Part shown: positions 1 to 10,004 of the stretch, one piece after another
Layout of the letters: every line of letters begins with the position of its first letter
Position numbering within the stretch: position 1 is the first letter of the stretch
Source: Zygnema cylindricum
Lineage: Eukaryota; Streptophyta; Zygnematophyceae; Zygnematales; Zygnemataceae
NCBI GenBank assembly: GCA_037447655.1
Contig: JBBHKE010002791.1
Span: 54,281 to 103,469 of the forward strand
Reading direction: 5' to 3'
DNA: 49,189 nt
The notes under the pieces: model-generated
Database searches by the model: none
What the model saw: the letters and a program-made list of their open reading frames with translations, nothing else
Told to the model about the DNA's origin: nothing
Translations under genes and position numbers: made by a program

Positions 1-73
<73 letters not shown>
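1..73. repeat. (GA)n microsatellite
   Basis: An uninterrupted AG dinucleotide run opens the window and probably continues beyond its left edge. It grades into purine-rich sequence up to about 130. No gene is visible in it. Confidence 0.95.
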
Positions 74-78
<5 letters not shown>

Positions 79-354
79 GGAGAAATAAAGGCACGCCCAC
101 AGGAGGAGGTGAGAGAGGGGGAGAAATGAATAAGAGTTAAGGAGAGTACGCAAAAGGCTGCCGGTTGGGAGGAAAAGACAGTTCACTTCATTTTTATGAC
201 AGCTTCTATCACCTATGCTTAGAAAAGCATACGATATTTTTTAGTAATTGACGAGCACAAATTCACTTACAGCAAACCAAAAAAATACATAAAAACTTTA
301 AATACACATGTATAAAAAATAAAACAACATCGAGTTCCAGCTTCCCACATGACA

Positions 355-501
355 GGTTAAATCTCCAAAGGAGACAGAGGCACCATCATTGGGAGTCGAG
401 TAGAGAAGGGCCCAAGAACCAGCAACAAGCGGTGATTTGATGGGATCTGGAGTAGGATTGCGTTTTGCCAATTCCTGCATTGTGCCAATATCATTTCGCA
501 T
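355..501 (-). CDS. Exon-like segment, possible PAP/fibrillin (plastid lipid-associated) protein
   Basis: The minus strand encodes LAKRNPTPDPIKSPLVAGSW followed by ALLYST. This fits the N-terminal core of the PAP/fibrillin domain, where a helix (R-x-E-I-x(n)-L-E) is followed by NPTPxP, a loop, then G-x-W-x-L-L-Y. The preceding residues MRNDIGTMQEL also align with the family's VRAEI...QLE helix. A candidate acceptor (ATGCAG) precedes the GAA of ELAKRN, and a candidate donor follows the NDG codons near 384. Members act in plastids on plastoglobules and thylakoid lipids (family knowledge). The segment at 4363-4507 could be the upstream exon. Downstream exons would lie left of the window. The match is short and made by eye, exon borders are uncertain, and a chance ORF remains possible. 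Confidence 0.45.
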
Positions 502-537
502 TAAAACTATTCCTGCATTATTCCAATATCATTTTGC
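469..537. repeat. Tandem duplication of about 37 bp at the edge of the fibrillin-like exon
   Basis: ATTCCTGCATTGTGCCAATATC-like sequence occurs twice in direct orientation, with a few mismatches. It copies the 5' edge of the putative exon at 355-501, including its candidate splice acceptor, so the exon has two alternative left borders; the outer copy contains a stop in the exon frame. Confidence 0.8.
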
Positions 538-569
538 ATAAAAAAAAAATCAGCCATGGCAACATTGCG

Positions 570-1169
570 ATTTTCAGGACCACTTCTACTGGTAAGAACA
601 CCTTATTTAATCAGTGTTTTGTGAGGAGACTTGGAACCATAACCAAATACTAGTCAGCACTAATTTATGTCTGGCGCTCCTATTCCGTATCTTTAATTTA
701 TATGCTGAATTATATAGATATTACCGAATCACCTAAAAACTTACTTTGTCGACAGTGGGGTCCAAACTGGCCGTGGTCGATGGCGTTTTGTAGGAAAATC
801 ATCGTGTGTAGAAGGAACGCATTGAGCATTTTGAGAGGACTTTGAGCATATTATAGACACCAATAAAGGCAATTACAACATAATTGATTTTACCGTCAAT
901 CACTACTAGTGTGTATTTGAGTTTGAAGAGGATTTCACACGAAGAAAGCCTGGGCTCGAGGACTACACATTCACCACAAAGTTGCTAGACTAATATGTAC
1001 AATGCCCATCAGCATTAGAGTTAATCACTCTAACACCCTCCCTCCCTCCCTGCCTCCTCCCTCCCTCCCTCAAAAAGTTCAAACGGTTTTGAGGGGTGGA
1101 GGGAGGACTTTCTAAAGGGTTCAGGTATTTTGATGGACGAGGTGGGAACCGCTATCCGCCACTCGGACA

Positions 1170-1202
<33 letters not shown>

Positions 1203-1800
1203 GGGAGTTGAACTCATCAGCATAGGTACTCTCTACTTTTCTTCACCATTTTTTTGTATTATTATTATTTCTTTTATTTTTTCGCGTGTTTTTAGAGCGG
1301 ACAACTTTAAATTTTCCCCATTTTTCTTTTTCCTTTTCCGCAATTTACTCTTAGTGAGTTCGTTCCAGATATTTAGTCAAGTGGCTATGAGGCACTTGAC
1401 AAAACATAATTTTGCGTGGCTAAATCTAATAAAAAGTTCACACTAATAATAATTCACAACTCTAGCGAGGGGCAGTTGAAAACTGAGGGAATCACACTAA
1501 TCTTGGGACAAACAAAAGTCAGTGAGTAGATATCATTGACGTGTCTCACAAATACTAAGGCATAAAAAAAAAGAGTTGATGGCAAATGGTAAACCTTTTG
1601 GTGCTCCGCACAACCGCACTTCAAGGTAAATAAGACCAGCCCATTTAACTTTGCATGCAGGAAACTGATGGCACAAAGAAGTGAGACTGACTAAAAGGGA
1701 CCGTGAATTGAACACAAAGGAGGCTCATGGTAATCTAGAACATAAAAACTACAAATTGACTTAAGCTTTCTTAAATGGCTTATGAAGAGGGGAATAATTG
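570..1800. other. No gene recognised; pyrimidine repeats
   Basis: I see no supported coding region. It contains (CCCTC)n-like sequence at about 1036-1075 and a (CT)n run at 1172-1200. If the fibrillin-like segments at 355-501 and 4363-4507 are one gene, this would be its intron. Confidence 0.6.
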
Positions 1801-1911
1801 TTCATGTGTCTATTTCAGATGCCCAAGTGCTCGGAGACAGGCAGTCTGGGCAGTAGACAAAATTGGAGATTGGCTGTCTTTTAGAAAATTTGAAATTGTG
1901 CACAAGGACAT

Positions 1912-2062
1912 ATTCCTACTCCTACTCCTACTCCTACCCCTACTACTACTTTGACTCCTCCTTCGACGACTCCTCCTACTCCTCCTACTATCCCTACTCC
2001 TACTTCCTATTGCTACTCCTATTCCTACTCCCACACCCGCTCCGGCTCCGTCTCCTCCTCCT
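1912..2062. repeat. Degenerate (TCCTAC)n tract
   Basis: An impure hexanucleotide tract with units TCCTAC and CTCCTA. The Ser-Tyr and Arg-Ser ORFs reading through it on the two strands are translations of the repeat and are not called as genes. Confidence 0.85.
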
Positions 2063-2308
2063 TTATTTTTTTTCTAAGTGGTCTAGCAGCGAGAATATCA
2101 CTTGATAACTAAACATGTTGTTGAAAGTTTGCGTTAACCACACTGCCCATGCACTCTGATCTTAGTGGGTGTGTTTTTTCAACCAAAATCGTAGTAGTGT
2201 TAATAACACTACTTAGTTAAGTGGCCCATAATGAGCCACATATCGTTAATTCTAATGTGTTAAGTGTTCGCACTAATTATATACTAACCCTAATCGCAAT
2301 GGGCGGTG

Positions 2309-2544
2309 TACACTGTGAATCACTATTAGAGTAAAAGCAATTATTAGCATGGCAATAATATTTGTGTTGTTACTTGTTGTTCAGTTCCAAATGACGTGGC
2401 TAATTGGGAACCGTTTAAAGAATTAGAATTAAGAAAAAAACTATTAGCGTCACTAACGCTACTTTGTGATCAGAGAAAAAATAGCTGGCAACAAGAATTG
2501 GTACCAAATTAGTGTTATTAACGCTGATAGCGATTCACGGTGTA
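2309..2544. mobile_element. TA-flanked MITE (TACACNGTGAATC ends)
   Basis: The ends are inverted repeats: TACACTGTGAATCAC on the left and GCGATTCACGGTGTA on the right, 236 bp in all, starting and ending with TA. The sequence just left of it (CCCTAATCGCAATGGGCGGTGTA) looks like the right end of a second element of the same superfamily sharing the TA. The TA-type site suggests Tc1/mariner (Stowaway-like) MITEs; this is inference, as no transposase is present. Confidence 0.7.
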
Positions 2545-3716
2545 CTTGACTTGAACTTACCTTTATGAGGTTCAGAGTCATTTGCTGCTGCTCAGGTGTC
2601 ACAGTTTTCTGGAAAACTTCCCAAAGAGCCCAAAAAACAAACCATTACTGCTTGACAAAACTGCTGACCACTCGCCTTCATAAGCTTCACAAAAATGATA
2701 ATTCCCTTATACGACACCTGAATTTCTCACCACATCTGTATATAGAGTATAACCTCCTGTCCACTGGAGATAATTTCGGGAATTAGGGTGGTTGCGTTCA
2801 ACGACTTCAATATGGCCGTTGAACAAAAGTTCAAACCCTTGGAAAACACACCTCTTCCGACTTAAGACACATTCACTTATTTCTTCATATGGCACTTCAT
2901 TTACAAAAGCTGTGTGTCTAAATGACGAACAAGGCGCGTTACATCTGAGTGGTTTTACATATTTCGGTTCATATATCACCAATTTTTGCATTTTTCTTTT
3001 CTAGATAATAGAAAATGTTGCAAAATGAGGAATAGAAAGGGAAAAGGTTAAATACTTATGTTTGCGACACTCCAGTGATTGTTTTAAGAAAAACAATATT
3101 TTACATAAGCTCCAACTCTCTACTCATTAATTCAATGCTTATATGTTCTGATATGTGGCAAGATTTCATTGAAGCTATACCATGTATTACTGTATGTTGT
3201 AGTGTATGCATATTTTATTTGCATCTTTTTAACAAACATTAGGACAATGTGACAACATGCAAATTGATAACTTTAATTATTTCACAACATGTTAAGGCGT
3301 AATAGACCGTGCTTATTTTATAACAAATGTTCCTCCCCTGGATACCAGCAAGAGCAAAACAGACAAGGCTGATAATCATGGAAGTGCCTTTGCTATTCTT
3401 AATGCTCTTGCAAGGTCCCCAACTCCCTCTCTCTGTCTCAAGCTCTCTCAATATTGTGGCACAGTTGTTGTGGCAAAGCTGAATTTTTTCAAGTGTTTTT
3501 TTGAGATGATAGGATCAGTTTGATAGTTTAAGGCTCAGGGGATTTCTTCTGCTAATTGCATTTTTCCAATCCATAGCATTTTTCGTAACATATGTACTTG
3601 TCGAATGCTCGGGTTTAACATCATTTCAGGATTTCCCAAGTGTTTTTGCTGAACCTTGCAAATTTTCGCACAAGGGGTCCACGTCGGCCCCCCATCCCGT
3701 TGTCGCCGTGCGACCG
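2545..3716. other. No recognised gene
   Basis: Short overlapping ORFs on both strands near 2707-3004 and an open frame near 3294-3523 (plus strand, no ATG, containing SKSKTDKADNHGSAF) are present, but I recognise none and they have no supporting splice context. Confidence 0.5.
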
Positions 3717-3792
3717 TATGTTTAGGGTTTTTATTATTTGTTTTTGGGTTTTTTATATTGAAAAAAACAAATAATAAATGACCCTAAACATA
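3717..3792. repeat. Inverted repeat (hairpin) with AAACCCTA-like ends
   Basis: Left arm 3717-3745 (TATGTTTAGGGTTTTTATT...) and right arm 3763-3792 are near-perfect reverse complements around an 18-bp loop. The arms carry TTTAGGG, the plant telomere/telobox unit. Degenerate TTTAGGG-like runs follow at 3855-3890. Confidence 0.8.
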
Positions 3793-4362
3793 TAAACCCA
3801 ATTCAGATACCCGATTACGGCGCTTACACCACGGTGCAACAGCTTGCACCACCTCTTGTATCAGGGTTTTTTAGGGTTTTTAAGGGTTTTGGACCTCGTA
3901 TTTAGAGCATGAAACTGGTCAGACCTTTCTTGGGGCGATATTTCTTCCCGACACACAAACTATGCTATGGACGAAACCTCACAAGTTACAAGTACTTACT
4001 GTGATAGGTCACACTATTTGCCTATATGTTAGTATGTTTGTCCGATCAAGCTAATTCTACAGCTCACATCGTCTTTTCTTTTAAAACCGAATTTTACCTC
4101 AGAAATGTAGGTGAAAAATAAAGTAAACTAACCAAATCATTTGGATTTCCGATTCTGCATCTATTGATGCGCTTTTCATGCCAATATTTTGACTTTTGCA
4201 AGGTAAAAGTGCATAGTATATGGGCGTTTTCTGCACTAATCCTATTTTAGTACTTTAATGCATATAGGACGGGCGCACTAAGCGGCACTTTTGATCTATG
4301 ATATCAACAAAACCAATTGTACCTTTCCAGCATGATAGAGTGCATTAGAACCAACAGTACCT

Positions 4363-4507
4363 GCCCAGCATTGGTTCCACTAACTGCCTTCATCAAGGAA
4401 CGCTTCATATCGACAAGTGACGTCTCCGGCTCCTTCTTGGACGCGGTGTCTATATCGATGCCGCCCATTTGTTGTGCTTTCACGATCTCGATATTTGAGC
4501 GGTACAC
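4363..4507 (-). CDS. Exon-like segment, possible upstream exon of the PAP/fibrillin gene
   Basis: The minus strand reads SLVDMKRSLMKAVSGTNAGQ and then meets a CAG|GTACTG donor. The pattern L-x-x-K-R-x-L-x-x-A-V-x-G-T-x-x-G is what precedes the VRAEI...NPTP helix in PAP/fibrillin proteins, and a segment with that next motif lies downstream on the same strand at 355-501. A Met codon at 4468 (MGGIDIDTASKKEPE) is a plausible start or in-frame residue. The base composition is more GC-rich than the flanks, as expected for coding DNA. A TA-type MITE begins at 4503, directly at the upstream edge, so the true 5' part may have been displaced. About 15 residues expected between the two segments are not placed. 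Moderate to low confidence. Confidence 0.42.
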
Positions 4508-4705
4508 CTTGAATCGTTATTAGCGTATAGAAATTATTAGTGTAAAGAAAAAATTAGCGTCATTATTTCTAATTTAGTGCCAGGAGACGTGGCAGATTAT
4601 GGTCCACGTCCTTAAATAGTGTAATTTATTATATTTAAGGTATCAATGTCAAAATTTTGGGGTGCCGATATAGCGTACATAAGGCTAATAACGATTCACG
4701 GTGTA
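4503..4705. mobile_element. TA-flanked MITE
   Basis: Ends are TACACCTTGAATCGTTATTAG and CTAATAACGATTCACGGTGTA in inverted orientation, 203 bp. Same superfamily as 2309-2544 but with different interior sequence. Confidence 0.75.
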
Positions 4706-5615
4706 CAGTTTTGAAATTGAAACAGTGCGTTCAATTCTATTTCAAGTAAGGATAGAATAACTGGATTGGAACGTATTTAAAAAATTTACCGCGCTTTATC
4801 CTATTTATACCCTCAGAATCACTAATTCTTGGACACCAAATAATAGAGTGGACTGGAATAATTGCCGCTACAGTACTGTACTGTACTTTTGTCGCATGAT
4901 CGGCCTAGTGCACGCTTGATCGCCGTACGAGCTTTTAACGCACAGGCGTGACACTACGTGACGGTATGAGATTGTTGAATCCACAAGACGACAAATTTTC
5001 CCTTAGACCAGGAATCTGTCTTGGCATTCCAGGCTAACAGGCCATTGGCGGTTGTCTTTACTTGATTCAGCGCCGACATTTGATAATTGTGATTTTAAAT
5101 AGAGGATGTATGTTGTCGGTGATATTATATCCTACCTCACAAAATGACAAAATTTACGTTGTCAGACCTGCAGGATACGCAGGGAGCTTCGTCTGAAATT
5201 CATAATTCTGAACAGTCATGTACGGACAGAACCGACAACGCTGAAATAAAATGGAAGAAGTTGAATTTGTAGTTTGGACTGATCTGGAAGATCATTAGAT
5301 GCCTGGATGGTTCCGCAACATGGCCCACGCGTGAATGCGAGTAGTTAACATATTTTCACGTGGACTGGCCAATCAGCGCATCCATTTTGATCACATGTTT
5401 GACCCTTTGACCTGCAGGGGACGTGACTGCGTTAGGTCCTAAACAGTTTTCAGTCATGATGCTTGCAAATTCAACGGGCGACGTAATTAAGTGTGAAGTT
5501 CCAATAAAACAGAAAGGTTTTCGTTACGTTGTCGGGAGCTAAAAGTTAAGCGTTCCGCGAGTACGCTGGCTCGCGGACAAAGTTTCGGGACCACCACAAG
5601 GATACCACAGTACAG

Positions 5616-5835
5616 TACACCGTGATTCACTATTAGGGTTAATGTTTTTTTTGCCACTTAAAACATATTTTCTCCGTACACACTTGTCGGATTGTGGATC
5701 TGACGGTTGCGATTGAAAGGTAAGGTTCTCAGCTTCCAATTGACGGTCTCAAATTGAGAATCGGGCATGCGTGTCGGAGTAAATATGTTTTAAGTGGCGA
5801 AAAATTTATTAACCCTAATAGCGATGCACGGTGTA
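5616..5835. mobile_element. Family A MITE, copy 1 (foldback)
   Basis: TACACCGTGATTCACTATTAG at the left and the reverse complement of a close variant at the right. The inverted repeat continues inward about 50 bp per arm (GTTAATG...GCCACTTAAAACATATTT against AAATATGTTTTAAGTGGC...ATTAACC), so the RNA would fold into a long hairpin. The interior (GATTGAAAGGTAAG...) is shared with copies at 8808-9026 and 9802-10978. Confidence 0.85.
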
Positions 5836-6184
5836 CAATACATAACCATTAGTCTATTACTGTAGCTCCCCCGCTTCTACGCTTGCGGAAAATAAAAGTT
5901 TTCAACAGGTAGAATTTGCCGCGTGGACAAATCCTTAACAGAAAACTGGGTGCTGGAAATTTTTTAGGCGTTTGGCAGTCACGTCACAATCTCATAAAAT
6001 CGCACGTTTTGCAATAAAGTTTCTTATTATAATTTATGAATAGTCGGTTTTGTCGTTATGCCGGTGGTTTCCATCATTGGTTAGCCCGAAGCATGTATTG
6101 TCCTGTTGACTCATTCAATAGGTCGCGTGATGGGAACCTTCTTGCAAGCTTCTCATTTACATTGTTATTACATACGACAACTTA

Positions 6185-6370
6185 AGGTGCGTCTCTATGT
6201 ACTTCAAACTTAGAGATTTTTTTTTGTTTTTTAGCGCAGATCCGGCGGACCCGGATTTCGGGTGTCCCTATGTGTACCAAACGAAATTGTCACTTAGGGC
6301 GTGACGATTGTACACAGTCGAATATCGTACGTGGTTGTTGGGCGAATATGTGCAAACGTGATATTTGACA
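6185..6370 (+). mobile_element. Family B Harbinger-type MITE, left-end fragment
   Basis: AGGTGCGTCTCTATGTACTTC followed by TTAGCGCAGATCCGGCGG and GGTGTCCCTATGTGTA matches the left ends of family B at 7755 and 11051. No matching right end follows, so the copy is truncated at about 6350. Confidence 0.7.
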
Positions 6371-6419
6371 ACCCGATTTTATCCCCTTTTTAGAGCGCAC
6401 ATTCTCATGCGTTCACAGT

Positions 6420-6651
6420 TACTAAAACTCATTAATTATAATTTTTCACTTAATAAGGTACAATTCTGTACGGTCTGATACGTACCGTACACTACACTAT
6501 TTAAAAGACAACATGCTTTCGTTTTGTACGGTACTTGGAAAATAACCCTAAATGGCGTACAGAAAAAAATAGAATAAGCTACGCTAGTTGAGAATAAAAA
6601 AAGAGCGGGACAGAATTTGCGTACACTACGCTAATAGCGATTGGCGTTGTA
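6420..6651. mobile_element. Fragment of a TA-flanked MITE related to 31651-32207
   Basis: It ends with CTAATAGCGATTGGCGTTGTA, a TACACC-type TIR in inverse orientation. Interior GTACACTACACTATTTAAAAG recurs at 31972 and, inverted, near 14975. The left end is not identifiable. Confidence 0.5.
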
Positions 6652-6842
6652 CTTAGATTTTGGGATAAAATCGGCAATCTTAACGCTACTTTCGCAAATC
6701 TCCCCTCCACTGAGCAAGTTGCCGATTTTCTCACTGAGGCGCTCCACGGACAAATTTCGTCAGGCAGTCGTTTTTCAAACTGGAATTAAAGGAGGGTGTC
6801 ACATGACCAATTTTAGACCAGTTCAGTTCCACTTCTGATCCA

Positions 6843-7419
6843 TTTGGATCATAGCTCAAAAGTAGGTGAAAGTAGGCCCATACAATATGCCTATTGTACG
6901 CAAAACATACAATATGGCCTTAAGACCCATATTATATTGGTCGCAAAATGAACAATAATAGTAATAGGGTTGGGTTGCACATCGGTCGATAGAGAATTAA
7001 ACTTTACGTCTAAATTTTGAAAAACATTCGGACAAATTTTTATTTTTCCGTGAGTTTTGAGGTATTTTTATTTAAACCGTCAGATTTGGACAATCGGACG
7101 GTCGCTGATCAAAGTAACGATCTAAGAAGATCACATGAAAAGCCCATAACACAACTTACGATAGGACTTACTTCTGCGTTTTTTTTTTCCGGGTTTTTTT
7201 CCCGCGGAATGTCATCCTACGCCATGTCAGTTCGCTAAAAAAATTCGTCCGGCGGCGTGCGCTGTACTATGATCATAAGTCAAATTCGTACGTTCGTACA
7301 AGAGTGTGCACAACGCACACACATACAGTATGCCTACTCTGCGCGAGTTTTGTGCCAAGTTTTGTGCGCTTACCAAAGGCCTACCATAAAAACGCCTACT
7401 TTTGAAATATGTTTTCAAC
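6843..7419. mobile_element. Family G non-autonomous element, copy 1
   Basis: The left end CTCAAAAGTAGGTGAAAGTAGG and the right end CGCCTACTTTTGAAATATG form an inverted repeat about 560 bp apart. Both termini reappear around the hAT region: the left end at 27563-27675 and the right end (GCGAGTTTTGTGCCAAGTTT) at 32035-32146. No transposase is encoded. Confidence 0.65.
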
Positions 7420-7754
7420 CAATATGAACACTCAGCAAACTTATGCATCTCCATGCGAGGGAAATCTCGTGAAAACGTACGAGTTTTTTAGTATACATAA
7501 AACGCCCGTAATACTATAATATTTGAAAGAGACTTTTTAGGTGGACACCTCAACCCCTTACAACAAATCAGACGAAAATTCATAATTGTACTCTCTGAGG
7601 ACACAAACTTCGCACATATAAACGCCACCGCAAACAGGTGAGAAGTACAAATATTTATGACAAAGTTTTCCCACGTGGCTTCGCAATAATATCAAATTTA
7701 CAATGTCGCTTAAAACGGACCTACCGTACAATAAAGTCGACTGTTCAAATTTTA

Positions 7755-8532
7755 GGGTGCGTCTCCATGTACATGTAACTTAGCAAAAAAACTTTGTTTT
7801 TTAGCGCAGACCCGGCGGACTCGGATTTCAGGTGTCCCTATGTGTAACAACAAAATAGTTACTAAAGGATGTGACGATTGTATACGATGGCAATGCCCGT
7901 GACGGCTGTCAATGTCTACAATCCGTGATGACGCACTTTATTTTTTCTAACTGCTTGTGACGTCGCATGAGTTTTCGTGACATTGTACACTTACCGCCTT
8001 CGAGCCCTTGCCTTTTCACGGTTGAAGAAGATGCATTTTGCCTTTGCGTCGCCAGTCCGCTCGACGTGAAATGGCATCGGAATATTCAGACCCCTGGCGA
8101 AATAAAATCCGTACCAGGTGCAAACGGACAAAACCAAACAAATTGTGTACTTTGCCTCGTCGTACTTGAACGCAAACTGACAAAAATTAGCGAATACTGT
8201 ACCTTTCGCCGTGACTTGAATTCGTTTGAAATTTGTGTACAAAAAATTACACGTGCGAATACGTGTTCCAATTTGTATTTCGAATATACGTTGTTTTAAA
8301 ACATATCTTCCCTGTATTTTAAAGAAATGTTTGAAGATGATGTTTTTTGGCGTGGCCGTGGGTCGAATAACACAAGACAACAGCATGTAGGACATCCTAA
8401 ATTCGATGATGACGCAAAATGTACTTCTCGTTCTTTTTTTTTTTGTACAGTTGAAACTTACGCGGTACAGCTCCAAGTTTTACAATAAAGCGACAAAAAA
8501 GAACCCTTACTTAAACACATGGAGACGCACCC
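7755..8532 (+). mobile_element. Family B PIF/Harbinger-type MITE, copy 1
   Basis: 778 bp with 17-bp TIRs: GGGTGCGTCTCCATGT at the left and ACATGGAGACGCACCC at the right. It is flanked by TTA on both sides (7752-7754, 8533-8535), the 3-bp TWA duplication typical of PIF/Harbinger elements. The interior contains CGCAGACCCGGCGGACTCGG near the left end and an ORF at 7967-8299 that recurs in other copies. No DDE transposase is present. Confidence 0.85.
7967..8299 (+). CDS. Small ORF conserved among family B copies, function unknown
   Basis: An ORF of 110 codons within copy B1. Its first 80 codons align without gaps with ORFs in copies B2 (11263-11514) and B3 (27279-27028, minus strand). Shared positions include RDIV at residues 4-7, Cys residues, CLC, and DVKWH at about residues 33-37. 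I recognise no family. The absence of frame-breaking indels between diverged copies hints at past coding, but three copies are not enough to prove it; it may be a remnant of an autonomous element's gene or simply non-coding MITE sequence. Confidence 0.3.
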   Translation: MSFRDIVHLPPSSPCLFTVEEDAFCLCVASPLDVKWHRNIQTPGEIKSVPGANGQNQTNCVLCLVVLERKLTKISEYCTFRRDLNSFEICVQKITRANTCSNLYFEYTLF

Positions 8533-8807
8533 TTACTTGCTATTACGTACGCTAAGGAGGTTGTAAGAACAAATCAAATTATAAATTTGCCCGTAGATGT
8601 ACCTTTAGTTTCCTCACCCGTAAACAGGCTTAACTGTTGTTGATTTTTCATTTTTCACTCCATACTTTTATTTGCCGCTGGTTTATTTCTCCGTAACTTT
8701 CTTTTAGGCTATAGTTTTTTCATTTTGCCTTTTTTTTTGTTAATATACTGCAAATTGATGTAGCTAGAGTCGGCCATGGTACGAATAGTTTTTGTGGGGT
8801 ATTATAC

Positions 8808-9026
8808 TACATCGTGTATCACTATTAGAGTTAATAATTTTTTATGCACTTAAAACATATTTTCTGCGTACACTTTTGTCAAATTCTCAATTTAAGACCC
8901 TAATTGGAAGTTGCGAATCTTACCTTTCAATCGCAACTATCATATATACATATTTACATGCGTGTACGGAGAAAAAATGTTTAAAGATGAAAAAAACTTT
9001 TAACACTAATAGTGATTCACGGTGTA
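8808..9026. mobile_element. Family A MITE, copy 2
   Basis: TACATCGTGTATCACTATTAG and CTAATAGTGATTCACGGTGTA bound 219 bp. The interior shares CACTTAAAACATATTTTC and the CCTTTCAATCGCAACT segment with copy 1. It is an uninterrupted version of the site into which a family D element inserted in copy 3. Confidence 0.85.
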
Positions 9027-9029
9027 TTG

Positions 9030-9527
9030 TACACCGCCAATCGCTATTAGAGTAAATAACGCTGATTCTGTGCCCTTTTAAAAAAATAAAACATGAAATA
9101 CAATCCATAATTATATTCTGTCCTTTACGCCTTTTAGGGTTCTTTTTTTAATTAGCGTTAAAAACGGAAGCACACCGCAATGTTTATAGAGTGGTGTACA
9201 GGCAGTTTTTTCCGTACCAAAATGTACTTTTTGAAATAAAATTTTACAAAAAGTCATTGTAATTGCGCACATATGTGAATGTGCACTGGGAAAAAAGACG
9301 TAAACTCAAATATTCAGTACGAATTTCTTTGCGTACGAATTGCCATATTTTGTACGAATACATTTATTGATGTAAACATCAATACGACGTGCATTTATTA
9401 TTCGAAAAAACCTAAATTAGAGTTAGTGATTAATTAGTATATATGTTTTTTCTCCCAATTAGCGTTGATAACACTATTTTTTATTTACGCTATTTATTGC
9501 TTTACTCTTATAGCGATAAACGGTGTA
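9030..9527. mobile_element. Longer TA-flanked MITE adjoining family A copy 2
   Basis: TACACCGCCAATCGCTATTAG at the left and CTTATAGCGATAAACGGTGTA at the right, 498 bp, beginning 3 bp after the preceding MITE. The interior is unlike family A. Confidence 0.65.
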
Positions 9528-10004
9528 ATTTACTGAAATCCGTGGTTAATGACAAATTTCATACGAAAAAGTACAATACCACATAATGAACACAAATTAA
9601 AGATACCGCAATTACTGATCAAACAATACTCGAAAAATCCTTATTGTGTTTTTACTCCATTAGTGCATAAAAATCTAATTCGAGGCCCCCAAATTTTGAC
9701 CCTTTACCTAAAATATAATTGATATGATTGTTTTTCTTTTATTTTTTAAGAGATATTTAAATAGACTACTATAAAATACTAAAATGTACCAGATTGTACG
9801 CTACACCACGAATCGTTTTTGGTGTAAAAAAATATGCGTCATTTAAAACACCTTTTCTCTGTATAGGAATATCCGTTCCTATATCTAGCAGTTGCGATTG
9901 AAAGGTAAGATTCACAGCTTCGGATTTACTGTCTCAAATTGAAAATCGGACAGGTGTGTACGAAGAAAATATATTTTAATTAGCGAAAAATATATTAACA
10001 CTAA

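Noticed and set aside
1810-2105. Arg/Ser-rich minus-strand ORF and Ser/Tyr-rich plus-strand ORF
   Set aside because: Both read a degenerate TCCTAC tract; an SR-protein call is not supported because there is no RNA-binding domain.
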